Positions 56,400-64,000 of a stretch of 64,000 bases of DNA are shown one piece after another. The notes beneath the pieces are model-generated. The model was not told the DNA's origin. It ran no database searches and was given only the letters and a program-made list of their open reading frames with translations. Source of the stretch: Nereida ignava (lineage in GTDB: Bacteria; Pseudomonadota; Alphaproteobacteria; Rhodobacterales; Rhodobacteraceae). The stretch covers positions 62,001 to 126,000 of the forward strand of contig NZ_CVPC01000005.1 of assembly GCF_001049735.1 (NCBI RefSeq). Reading direction: 5' to 3'. The position numbers were made by a program, and so were the translations under genes. How positions within the stretch are numbered: the stretch's first letter is position 1; each line of letters begins with the position of its first letter.

Positions 56400-57422
56400 T
56401 TAGCCCTTTTTCAGAACCTCACGGCCCAACAACTCGGCGATCTGTACCGCGTTCAACGCAGCACCTTTGCGCAAGTTGTCAGAAACGCACCACATGTTCA
56501 GACCGTTCTCAACAGTTGTATCTTGGCGCACGCGGCTGATGAATGTTGCGAAATCACCCACACATTCGATCGGTGTGACATAACCGCCGTCTTCGCGCTT
56601 ATCGATCACCATGATGCCCGGCGCTTCGCGCAGGATGTCGCGTGCTTCGTCTTCATCAAGGAAGTCTTCAAACTCGATGTTCAGCGCTTCAGAGTGACCA
56701 ACGAACACAGGCACACGGACGCAAGTCGCGGTGACTTTGATGCTGCTGTCGACAATCTTCTTAGTCTCGGCAACCATCTTCCACTCTTCTTTGGTGTCGC
56801 CGCTATCAAGGAACTTGTCGATGTGCGGGATCACGTTGAAGGCGATCTGTTTGGTAAACTGCCGTGCTGGCTTGTCATCAGTGGGGTTGTAGATCGACTT
56901 GGTCTGATCCCACAGCTCATCAATGCCGCCTTTGCCTGCACCAGAAACCGACTGGTACGTGCTGACCACAACGCGCTTGATCTTGGCGCGATCATGAAGC
57001 GGCTTAAGGGCCACAACCATCTGCGCGGTTGAGCAGTTGGGGTTGGCGATGATGTTCTTCTTTGCATAGCCGTGCACGGCTTGGGGGTTCACTTCCGGCA
57101 CGATCAAAGGGATGTCCGGATCATAGCGGTAAAGCGATGAGTTATCGATAACAACACACCCTGCAGCAGCCGCTTTGGGCGCATATTGCTTGGTGGCATC
57201 AGAGCCAACAGCGAACAGAGCAATGTCGCTTCCCGTGAAGTCGAAGGTGTCCAGGTCTTCGGTCTTCAGGGTTTTGTCGCCAAAGCTTACTTCCGTGCCC
57301 AGTGACTTGCGGCTGGCAAGCACGGTAATCTTTGCTACGGGGAACTGACGCTCCGCCAAAATGTTCAACATTTCACGGCCCACGTTACCAGTGGCGCCAA
57401 CGACGACGATATTATAGCCCAT
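56400..57422 (-). CDS. asd: Aspartate-semialdehyde dehydrogenase
   Basis: Reduces aspartyl phosphate to aspartate semialdehyde for lysine, threonine and methionine synthesis. From the ATG at 57422 (GGAGA upstream) it has 340 residues. VVGATGNVGREML is the NADP site; the active-site Cys is in ANPNCSTAQM near residue 131; the catalytic His region is in VPVFVGHSEALNIEF. Longer in-frame N-termini are not credible. Substrate for DapA at 2521 in this window. Confidence 0.95.
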   Translation of the reverse strand: MGYNIVVVGATGNVGREMLNILAERQFPVAKITVLASRKSLGTEVSFGDKTLKTEDLDTFDFTGSDIALFAVGSDATKQYAPKAAAAGCVVIDNSSLYRYDPDIPLIVPEVNPQAVHGYAKKNIIANPNCSTAQMVVALKPLHDRAKIKRVVVSTYQSVSGAGKGGIDELWDQTKSIYNPTDDKPARQFTKQIAFNVIPHIDKFLDSGDTKEEWKMVAETKKIVDSSIKVTATCVRVPVFVGHSEALNIEFEDFLDEDEARDILREAPGIMVIDKREDGGYVTPIECVGDFATFISRVRQDTTVENGLNMWCVSDNLRKGAALNAVQIAELLGREVLKKG

Positions 57423-57735
57423 TGTTGTTTCTCCAGAAAAAAAGGACTTGGCGGCCTTACTCTGTATTGCAGCATATGGAAAGTGCGCTGGCTCAATAAT
57501 CGTTGACATGTGACCATTGAGCGCCCATATGCGGGCCAACCGTTAAAGTCCTGCCGCGTGAGCAGGTGGGCAAAGCCCCCCTTTGACGCCTTACCCCATG
57601 ATCCCCTCACGCAGGGTTCAGACGCGGCCATTCGGTCTGGGCCATGAGGCTCCAGATCAGCAATTCGTCGCCCTGTGCGTTGCACCCCTTGGCCATATGG
57701 TCTGGGCGTTTTCGCTTTTGTGAAAGGGTCATCTT
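57423..57735. other. Gene-free stretch of 313 bp
   Basis: Divergent region between asd and the DEAD-box helicase. It holds a 7-bp inverted repeat, GCTCAAT (57491-57497) and ATTGAGC (57515-57521), with a 17-base spacer. A minus-strand frame of about 100 codons overlaps asd's start and shows no coding character. A long leader before an RNA helicase is common in cold-shock type genes. Confidence 0.5.
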
Positions 57736-59064
57736 GTGACCGACTTTACCATGCTAGGGCTTAACCCCAAGCTTATGAAAAACATTGCCGATGCCGGCTT
57801 TGATAAAGCCACGCCAATTCAGGCGCAGGCTATTCCACTTGTGCTTCAAGGCACCGACGTGATGGGCCTTGCCCAAACGGGTACGGGCAAAACTGCTGCT
57901 TTTGGCCTACCGATGGCAGAACTGCTGATGGACCAAATCGGCAAGCCGATGCCCAAAACAGTCAAGGCCCTCGTGCTGGCCCCAACCCGCGAGTTGGTGA
58001 ACCAGATTTGCGACAACCTGAAAATCTATGTGGCGGGCACACCGCTTAAAGTGAACTCGGTCGTTGGTGGGCAATCGATCAACAAACAGATCAACCTGCT
58101 GCAACGGGGCACAGATATTCTGGTGGCGACACCGGGCCGTTTGATGGACCTTGTTGACCGCAAGGCCGTTTATCTGGACAGCGCCAAAATGCTGGTACTC
58201 GATGAAGCGGATCAGATGCTCGATATGGGCTTTATCCATGCGCTGCGCAAAATTGCACCGTTGTTGGGCACACCGCGTCAAACCATGTTGTTCTCGGCCA
58301 CGATGTCGAAACAGATGGAAGAGCTTGCGGGCGCGTTCCTGAACAACCCCAAGAAAATCCAGGTCAGCGCACCGGGCAAAGCCGCCGATAAAATCAAGCA
58401 ATCGCTTTGGTACGAACCCCAAGCCTACAAAGCTGACAAGCTGGTTGAGCTGCTGTCAGAGCACAAAGGCGATCAAGCGATTGTCTTTGGCCGCACCAAA
58501 CACGGCTGCGAAAAGCTGATGAAATTCTTGGTCGCCCAAGGGTATGAAGCAGTGTCGATCCACGGCAACAAATCGCAAAACCAACGCGACCGCGCCCTGA
58601 ATGCTTTCAAAAAAGCCGAAGCCACTGTCTTGGTTGCAACGGACGTTGCTGCACGCGGCATCGACATTCCGGATGTGCGCTATGTCTATAACTTCGAGCT
58701 GCCCGAGGTGGCCGAAAACTACGTGCACCGCATTGGCCGTACGGCACGTGCGGGTGCGCAAGGTGAAGCAATTGCTTTGGTCTCAGCCCAAGAAATTGGC
58801 TACCTACGCCAGATCCAGAAAGTCATGAAGTTCACCATTCCTGTTGCGGGTGGCCGTGAGCCTATGGAAGAAGATCCCCCCAAGCGCGGTGGTGGCGGCG
58901 GTGGCCGTCGTCGCGGTGGCGGCGGTGGTGGTGGTGCTCCCAAGGCGGGCGGCAAGCCACGTCGCTTCGGCAAACCATCTGGTGGTGCTGGTGGCGGCAA
59001 TGGCGGCCCCGGTGGTGGTGCAGGTGGCGGCAAGCCGCGTCGCCGTCGCAAACCCGCAGCATAA
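57736..59064 (+). CDS. DEAD-box RNA helicase, RhlE-type, with Gly/Arg-rich tail
   Basis: A 442-residue RNA helicase starting with GTG at 57736 (AAGGG upstream). Motifs appear in order: FxxLGLNPKL Q-region, AQTGTGKTAAFGLP (Walker A), PTRELVNQI, DEAD in LVLDEADQMLDMGF, SAT in LFSATMSKQ, and HRIGRTARAG. The last 60 residues are a low-complexity Gly/Arg/Lys tail like RGG-box RNA-binding segments. It unwinds RNA in ribosome assembly or cold adaptation. The tail is longer and more Gly-rich than in many RhlE proteins. Confidence 0.93.
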   Translation: MTDFTMLGLNPKLMKNIADAGFDKATPIQAQAIPLVLQGTDVMGLAQTGTGKTAAFGLPMAELLMDQIGKPMPKTVKALVLAPTRELVNQICDNLKIYVAGTPLKVNSVVGGQSINKQINLLQRGTDILVATPGRLMDLVDRKAVYLDSAKMLVLDEADQMLDMGFIHALRKIAPLLGTPRQTMLFSATMSKQMEELAGAFLNNPKKIQVSAPGKAADKIKQSLWYEPQAYKADKLVELLSEHKGDQAIVFGRTKHGCEKLMKFLVAQGYEAVSIHGNKSQNQRDRALNAFKKAEATVLVATDVAARGIDIPDVRYVYNFELPEVAENYVHRIGRTARAGAQGEAIALVSAQEIGYLRQIQKVMKFTIPVAGGREPMEEDPPKRGGGGGGRRRGGGGGGGAPKAGGKPRRFGKPSGGAGGGNGGPGGGAGGGKPRRRRKPAA

Positions 59065-59086
59065 CTGCTGATCCCTACAAGAAATT

Positions 59087-59120
59087 CGGTGCGGCGCGTT
59101 GCTAAAAACCCGCCTCACCG
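59087..59120 (+). terminator. Weak hairpin after the helicase gene
   Basis: CGGTG at 59087-59091 and GGCG at 59093-59096 pair with CGCC and CACCG at 59111-59120, with one mismatch and a 14-base loop. Only a short T-run follows, so termination is uncertain. Confidence 0.35.
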
Positions 59121-59160
59121 CTCTTTGACCTAAAACTTGGTTAACACGTTTTGGATAAAC

Positions 59161-59403
59161 CTATGCGCAAGGACGTCCCCGCATTGGTTTGACACGCTGA
59201 TGCACCCACAAGCTACTGACACGCAGCAGGCTTTCCACCTGATCTGACGTGTCGTCCAATGGACTGCGCGAGGGGTAAAATCCACCGCGCAAGGACACAG
59301 CATATTGGGCGGCGCCGCCTTCTTTAACGGACACTTCCCTTACATAATAATTGAGCGATGACGCAGCAACGCTACCGACAGCCGATGCCCCAAAACGGGA
59401 CAT
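59161..59403 (-). CDS. Small hypothetical protein (doubtful)
   Basis: An 80-codon frame 28 bp downstream of, and on the same strand as, the universal stress protein gene, so it could be the third gene of that operon. The product is soluble with no recognised motif; codon use looks plausible for this genome, but no Shine-Dalgarno is present and the start is unsure. It may be non-coding. Confidence 0.35.
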   Translation of the reverse strand: MSRFGASAVGSVAASSLNYYVREVSVKEGGAAQYAVSLRGGFYPSRSPLDDTSDQVESLLRVSSLWVHQRVKPMRGRPCA

Positions 59404-59431
59404 GGGCCAATTGGCGTTTCTCGGTCAGGAT

Positions 59432-60286
59432 TTAGCGGAACAACAACAGCGGCACATGGGCCGAACGCACCATTTCGGTGGTGGTGGAGCCGATGATCAA
59501 ACTGCGCACGCGGCTGTGCCCATAAGCACCCATCACCAACATATCCGCACCGTCATCGCCCACCAGACCGGCAATCGCTGTCTCGGGTTGTCCGTCCACA
59601 AAAGACGCAGTGACCTCAAGGCCCGCGCCGGACAACAGCGCCGCAGCACCGTCCAGCTTTTGCTTGGCCTCGGCGGTTTGGGTGCCAACTGTTACAACTT
59701 GGCCCGGCAAGCCTTGGAATAGCTTTGCGTTCGCCACATGATCCACCGCTTTCAACGAAGACGCGCCCCCATCAAACGCAAGCGCAAAGCTTTCAACCGG
59801 CTTGAACGCGCGTGATGTAACAAGGATCGGCTTTTCGCAAGAACGCACGACGCGCTCAACGTTGGAACCAAGATGCAGCTTGGCAAAATCTGCCGCCTCG
59901 CCGCGCTTACCGATCACGACCAACTCAGCATCCGCCGCCAATGTCGCAAGCTCAGCCAGCAGATCACCTTGGCGCAAAACCGTGCTGACCGAAACGCCCG
60001 CAGCCGCGATGCGCGCCTCGGCATCTTCCAAAATGGCACGGCCCCGCACTTGGTTCAGTTTGGCGCGTTCTTCATCAAGGGCCGCAAGGTCCTCCATCAA
60101 CTTGGTACGTGCGCCAAGTCCAATGTTACCCGAACGATCCGCCTTAGCTTCGCGACGTCCCAAAATATGCGCCACAACAACATGGCCGCCAATTTTGCTA
60201 GCGACCCAAGCCGCATGATCACACACGCTGTGCGAATACTCAGAGCCATCAACAAGCGCGACAATCTTTTCCAACGTATCAGCCAT
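59432..60286 (-). CDS. Tandem-domain universal stress protein
   Basis: A 284-residue protein with two UspA domains, ending each in the ATP-binding pattern (GKRGEAADF...GSNVERVVRSC in the first and VMGAYGHSRVRSLIIGSTTTEMV in the second). The second has the canonical G-x2-G-x9-G(S/T) motif. An ATG at 60286 follows the sulP stop at once; an in-frame TTG at 60298 lies within sulP. It is coupled to the SulP transporter, suggesting nucleotide-dependent control of transport. Confidence 0.9.
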   Translation of the reverse strand: MADTLEKIVALVDGSEYSHSVCDHAAWVASKIGGHVVVAHILGRREAKADRSGNIGLGARTKLMEDLAALDEERAKLNQVRGRAILEDAEARIAAAGVSVSTVLRQGDLLAELATLAADAELVVIGKRGEAADFAKLHLGSNVERVVRSCEKPILVTSRAFKPVESFALAFDGGASSLKAVDHVANAKLFQGLPGQVVTVGTQTAEAKQKLDGAAALLSGAGLEVTASFVDGQPETAIAGLVGDDGADMLVMGAYGHSRVRSLIIGSTTTEMVRSAHVPLLLFR

Positions 60287-60287
60287 G

Positions 60288-61790
60288 TTAGTGTCCAATC
60301 ATATCTTCAAGCGCGCCCGGTTTGTCAGCGACACCCAGTTTATCAACGATGGTTTCTGACGCCTCATTCAGGCCAATCACATCCACCTCGGCCCCGTCAC
60401 GGCGGAACTTCATCACAACCATATCAAAGGCCGCCACAGACGAAATATCCCAAATATGCGCGTTGCTTACATCAATCGTAACACGCTCAAGCGCTTCGCC
60501 AAAATCAAACGACTTGGTGAACTGATCAGACGAGGCAAAGAAAATCTGACCCTCAACAGTGTAGGTGCGGTGACGCCCGTCATCAGACAACACACTGCGC
60601 ACCCGAAAGATTTGCGCAATTTTGCCAGCAAAGAAAATGCCCGACAACAACACACCCGTCAGAACACCAATGGCCAAGTTGTGCGAATAGACAGTGACCG
60701 CAACAGTGGCCAACATCACGATAGACGATGACATCGGGTGCTCACGCAGGTCTTTCAGCGAGGACCAGCTGAACGTGCCGATCGACACCATGATCATGAT
60801 CGCCACCAAGGCAGGCATCGGGATTTGCTTCACGATATCGCCCAGCACAACAATCAAGAACAGCAAGAAAACACCCGCTGCAAAGCATGACAAACGCCCG
60901 CGCCCACCGGATTTCACGTTAATCATCGACTGACCAATCATCGCACAACCGGCCATGCCGCCGATGAAACCAGTGGCCGTGTTGGCCAAACCTTGGCCGA
61001 TACATTCGATGTTTTTGTCAGAATTTGTATCCGTCAGATCATCAACCAAGGACGCAGTCATCAAGCTTTCCAGCAGACCCACAACCGCAATGGCAAGCGC
61101 CACAGGGAAGATGATCTGCAGCGTCTCAAACGTCAGCGGAATGTCGGGCAACAAGAAGATCGGAAGGGTATCGGGCAACTCGCCCATGTCGCCCACAACA
61201 CGCACATCAAGCCCCATGAACATCGCAAGCGATGTCAGCACAACAATCGTCACCAGCGGCGATGGAATGGCTGTGGTCACGTATGGGAACAGATAAATAA
61301 TCGCCAAACCCGCCGCCGTCATCACATAGGTTAGCGTGTTCACACCCCCTGTGGCGGGGTTCAGTTCCGGCAATTGCGCAAGGAAAATAAGGATCGCCAG
61401 CGCATTTACAAAACCTGTCATCACGGATTTGGAAACAAAGCGCATCACACTGCCCAGCTTCAGCACACCCGCACCAATCTGGATCAGACCCGCCAGAACC
61501 GTGGTCGCCAACAGATATTCCAGACCGTGATCACGCACCAACGTCACCATCAAAACAGCGGTCGCGGCGGTGGCAGCACTGATCATACCGGGGCGGCCGC
61601 CTGTGATCGCGGTAATTACCGCAATGCTGAACGAAGCATAAAGACCGACCTTGGGATCAACGCCCGCAATGATCGAAAACGCAATCGCCTCTGGGATCAG
61701 CGCAAGCGCCACCACAAGGCCCGCAAGTAAATCATTGCGGATGTTGCCAAACCAATCGTTGCGAAAATTCGTTATGTAATACGCCAGCAT
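60288..61790 (-). CDS. SulP-family anion transporter with STAS domain
   Basis: A 500-residue transporter. Membrane part (about 1-390) with the SulP signature [40 protein letters not shown] and [14 protein letters not shown]; a C-terminal STAS domain (about 410-490) follows. Members move sulfate, bicarbonate (BicA) or dicarboxylates. The carbonic anhydrase-SbtA operon 4 kb away makes bicarbonate a possible substrate, but sulfate is equally possible. Forms an operon with the downstream Usp gene. Confidence 0.9.
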   Translation of the reverse strand: MLAYYITNFRNDWFGNIRNDLLAGLVVALALIPEAIAFSIIAGVDPKVGLYASFSIAVITAITGGRPGMISAATAATAVLMVTLVRDHGLEYLLATTVLAGLIQIGAGVLKLGSVMRFVSKSVMTGFVNALAILIFLAQLPELNPATGGVNTLTYVMTAAGLAIIYLFPYVTTAIPSPLVTIVVLTSLAMFMGLDVRVVGDMGELPDTLPIFLLPDIPLTFETLQIIFPVALAIAVVGLLESLMTASLVDDLTDTNSDKNIECIGQGLANTATGFIGGMAGCAMIGQSMINVKSGGRGRLSCFAAGVFLLFLIVVLGDIVKQIPMPALVAIMIMVSIGTFSWSSLKDLREHPMSSSIVMLATVAVTVYSHNLAIGVLTGVLLSGIFFAGKIAQIFRVRSVLSDDGRHRTYTVEGQIFFASSDQFTKSFDFGEALERVTIDVSNAHIWDISSVAAFDMVVMKFRRDGAEVDVIGLNEASETIVDKLGVADKPGALEDMIGH

Positions 61791-61913
61791 CTTTATGTGT
61801 CCTCAGTCGGGGTTAGGCGCGATGTAACAGGGGCGCTGCGCGATGCATACCCCCCTCCTCACATCCGTCCCGTTGTGACCAAAGACGCTATGCAGTGTGC
61901 GTGCTGTTCCGGC

Positions 61914-63077
61914 CTAATCCGTGCGGTCGTCAGAAAAAGCGTAAATCACCAACCCGATGGTAATGGTCACAGCGAACAAACCAAAGATCACCGGATACGC
62001 ACCCTGCGCGCCAAAACTGTCGTAGATGCGCCCTGTGAGCATCTGAAAAATGCCAACGCCGCCAATCCCGAACAAGTTCAACAACGTCACACCGCGCCCC
62101 GTCAGATGGGACGGGAAAAAGCTGCGTGCGTGGGCGGTAATCACCGGAAATCCGGATCCGGCCATGCCAATCACAGCAAGCAAGATCACCGCAGTCCAAA
62201 TTTGTGGCACCGGATTAATCGCCAGAAACGCCAGACACAGCACACCGATGCTGTTGCCGATAATAATGACCCATTTGCGCGTGCCAAAAATGCGGTCTGC
62301 CGGTGCGTAAAGGAATGTGCCTGCCACCATAGCAAGCCCCATTACAAGGCCCGCTGTACCAATAAACGCCGGAAGCGCGCCGTGCAGATCATCGAAATAC
62401 GGCCCAATCCAAAGCCCCCTGATCCCTGCGGCGGCGGCATAATTCACAAACATCAGCGGGAAAATTAGCCAAAGCGCGGGCATCCGCAAAAGCGTCAGAA
62501 CAGAGCCGTCTTTGGGCGCGTCCACCTCACGCGCAGGGTCGCGGATCAGGGCAAACATCACCACAGCCGTGGCAGCCGTAAGTGCCGCAAGCCCCACCAA
62601 TGTGGCGCGCCAGCCAAAGGCCTCAACCGCCCAAGCTGTTGGTGCCGCTGACAACAAATTGCCCAAACTCCCGATCCCGATCATCACGCCCGCAAGGGTG
62701 GCAAACACGGCCGGTGCATAGATTTTAGCAAAGATGAAATACCCCGCCATCAACACCGCTGAACACCCGATACCAATCAAAACCATCGCCAATTTGATGT
62801 GCAGCACCGTGGTGGCCATCGCAAAAACCACCGCCCCAAGCGCACCGATCATCAACAACGCAGGCGCTGTTTTGCGCGGCCCGATTGTATCAAGCGCCCA
62901 GCCCACGGGAATTTGCATCACCGCAAATGTCAAAAACCACAGGCCCGAAGCCGCCGCCAGGTCATCAGGCGTGGCGCCAATATCGCGGCCCAGAACACCT
63001 GTCAGAACCGCCAAAAACGCGCGGTAGAATTGCGACAACACATAGGCAAAGATCAATGCGGCGATGCCAGCTTTCAT
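61914..63077 (-). CDS. MFS transporter
   Basis: A 387-residue inner-membrane protein of twelve hydrophobic segments, from the ATG at 63077 behind GGAG. Motifs GPRKTAPALL and GWALDTIGPRK are typical of the MFS loop 2-3. The substrate is unknown. In-frame codons upstream (to 63152) add unlikely charged residues. Divergent from the right-end iron-sulfur flavoprotein gene across 112 bp. Confidence 0.86.
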   Translation of the reverse strand: MKAGIAALIFAYVLSQFYRAFLAVLTGVLGRDIGATPDDLAAASGLWFLTFAVMQIPVGWALDTIGPRKTAPALLMIGALGAVVFAMATTVLHIKLAMVLIGIGCSAVLMAGYFIFAKIYAPAVFATLAGVMIGIGSLGNLLSAAPTAWAVEAFGWRATLVGLAALTAATAVVMFALIRDPAREVDAPKDGSVLTLLRMPALWLIFPLMFVNYAAAAGIRGLWIGPYFDDLHGALPAFIGTAGLVMGLAMVAGTFLYAPADRIFGTRKWVIIIGNSIGVLCLAFLAINPVPQIWTAVILLAVIGMAGSGFPVITAHARSFFPSHLTGRGVTLLNLFGIGGVGIFQMLTGRIYDSFGAQGAYPVIFGLFAVTITIGLVIYAFSDDRTD

Positions 63078-63189
63078 GGGGGTGCTCCGGTTCAAATTAT
63101 CCTCGGGCGTACCGCTGCCATGCAACGGGCAGCCGCGCAAGTCTGCAATCAACTTTGCGGCGCAGCGCGCCTATGCCATACATCACACC

Positions 63190-64000
63190 ATGACAGTCCT
63201 GACCCCCTCCGCCGGCCCTGCTGAACCCCGTGGCCTTTGCACAGATTGCGGCGTCTCGCGCATGGGGATCGCCAAGTCCTGCGGCACCGCGTGCCAGTTC
63301 ATCAAACCGGACTACCCCGCGATGGAAACCGCCGTGCAAGGGCGCACACGGCGCGCAACGGGGGACGAGGTTTTCTTTGGTCCGTTCCAAGCCATGTACC
63401 GTGCCGCTTTGACCCCCGCGCGCGAGGGGGCGCAATGGACAGGGCTGACCACGCGGCTGGCTGAAAAGATGCTGGAAGACGGCAGTGTGGACGGCGTGAT
63501 TTGTATGGTGCCGGACGCTGATGATCCGTGGAAACCCGTGCCCGCGATTATTACTGAGGCGGCCGATATGGCCCAAGCCCGCGGGATGCGGATGGGCTAC
63601 GCGCCGCTGCTGGCGATGCTGGAACCCGCCGCCGAAATGGGCCTTAAACGGCTGGCGATGATCGGCATCCCCTGTCAGGTGTATGCCCTGCGCCGCATCG
63701 AAGAACAGCTTGGCTTTGAGGCCATCACCGTGATCGGAACACCGTGTTCCGACAACACCACCACCGCCAATTTCCATGACTTTCTGGCGCGTCTGTCCGA
63801 CAAACCCGAGACGATCACATATCTTGAGTTTCGCGCCGATTATCACGTTGAGCTGCGCTTTGAGGATGGCCGCTCGCAAAACATTCCGTTCCTGCAGTTG
63901 CCGCTGTCTGATTTATCGCCCGACTTCTTTCCGCTGACCTGTCGTACCTGCGTGGATTACACCAACACGCTGGCTGATATCACCGTGGGCTACATGGGCG
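63190..64000 (+). CDS. FrhB/BciB/HCAR-like iron-sulfur flavoprotein (3' end outside window)
   Basis: The first 270 residues of a protein that runs past the right edge. The N-terminal CTDCGVSRMGIAKSCGTAC holds clustered cysteines, then IGIPCQVYALRRIEEQLG, VIGTPCSDNTTTANFHDFL, PLTCRTCVDYTNTLADITVG. This matches the family that includes F420-hydrogenase beta subunit, 8-vinyl chlorophyllide reductase BciB and 7-hydroxymethyl chlorophyll a reductase. It binds FAD and two 4Fe-4S clusters. No bacteriochlorophyll genes are visible here, so the substrate is unknown. The ATG at 63190 is the first in-frame start. Confidence 0.85.
   Translation, partial: MTVLTPSAGPAEPRGLCTDCGVSRMGIAKSCGTACQFIKPDYPAMETAVQGRTRRATGDEVFFGPFQAMYRAALTPAREGAQWTGLTTRLAEKMLEDGSVDGVICMVPDADDPWKPVPAIITEAADMAQARGMRMGYAPLLAMLEPAAEMGLKRLAMIGIPCQVYALRRIEEQLGFEAITVIGTPCSDNTTTANFHDFLARLSDKPETITYLEFRADYHVELRFEDGRSQNIPFLQLPLSDLSPDFFPLTCRTCVDYTNTLADITVGYMG

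Noticed and set aside
56262-57032. Plus-strand frame of 256 codons opposite asd
   Set aside because: Passes through the sbtB end, the strong terminator and asd antisense; not a gene.
57365-57685. Minus-strand frame of 106 codons in the asd upstream region
   Set aside because: It overlaps the asd N-terminus in another frame and has no coding character.
63097-63879. Minus-strand frame of 260 codons opposite the right-edge flavoprotein
   Set aside because: Antisense shadow of the FrhB/BciB-like gene; composition is atypical and no motif is seen.

Overview
The window comes from a marine alphaproteobacterium of the Rhodobacteraceae (Roseobacter group). The evidence is the gene content and order: a hemN-fnrL-ccoNOQP-ccoGHIS block with FNR boxes, several proteins of the type restricted to this family (a DUF2794-type protein, two unrecognised paired proteins), MlaA/MlaC, a CcoS of 46 residues, and proteins that read as typical roseobacter versions. 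The DNA is chromosomal and densely packed, with many 4-bp ATGA overlaps. I saw no rRNA, tRNA, insertion sequence, prophage or CRISPR array.

Layout. 1-3.4 kb: a split tRNA-wobble modification pair (MnmC2-like flavoenzyme and MnmD), an EamA permease and dapA. 3.4-13.5 kb: a microaerobic respiration block with oxygen-independent coproporphyrinogen oxidase (hemN), the regulator FnrL, the cbb3 cytochrome c oxidase (ccoNOQP) and its copper/haem assembly genes (ccoGHIS). Three FNR boxes tie these together. 13.6-18 kb: smpB, a mercaptopyruvate sulfurtransferase, an aromatic/aspartate aminotransferase, and glnK-amtB. 18-36 kb: cell-envelope and housekeeping genes (class A PBP, mlaA-mlaC, GDPD, MscS, peroxiredoxin, ferredoxin reductase, rsmD, map, sfsA, CinA-like, OmpA-like, LysR, 2,4-dienoyl-CoA reductase). 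35-44.5 kb: unrecognised family-specific genes, ilvD, a CPBP protease, accD-folC, an inactive rhodanese-like protein with a LysM protein, and zapE. 44.5-54 kb: transporters, the two enzymes of glutathione-dependent formaldehyde oxidation (adhI/fghA) and an M17 aminopeptidase with an NlpC/P60 protein.

54.3-56.3 kb: a compact operon of beta-carbonic anhydrase, an SbtA-type bicarbonate permease and an SbtB-type PII-like protein, which looks like a dissolved-inorganic-carbon uptake module. About 4 kb further lies a SulP anion transporter with a tandem universal stress protein. The right edge carries an MFS permease and the start of an FrhB/BciB/HCAR-like iron-sulfur flavoprotein.

How genes work together. 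FnrL probably senses oxygen through a [4Fe-4S] cluster and switches on hemN (haem made without oxygen), ccoNOQP and ccoGHIS together. The 54-bp hemN-fnrL spacer looks as if it drives nearly leaderless transcripts in both directions from one shared FNR box. GlnK-AmtB handles ammonium, while SbtA-SbtB repeats the same permease-plus-PII logic for bicarbonate. Other points for a second look are a Cys-rich tail on CcoQ and a long imperfect hairpin in a gene-free stretch at 51.0-51.1 kb.
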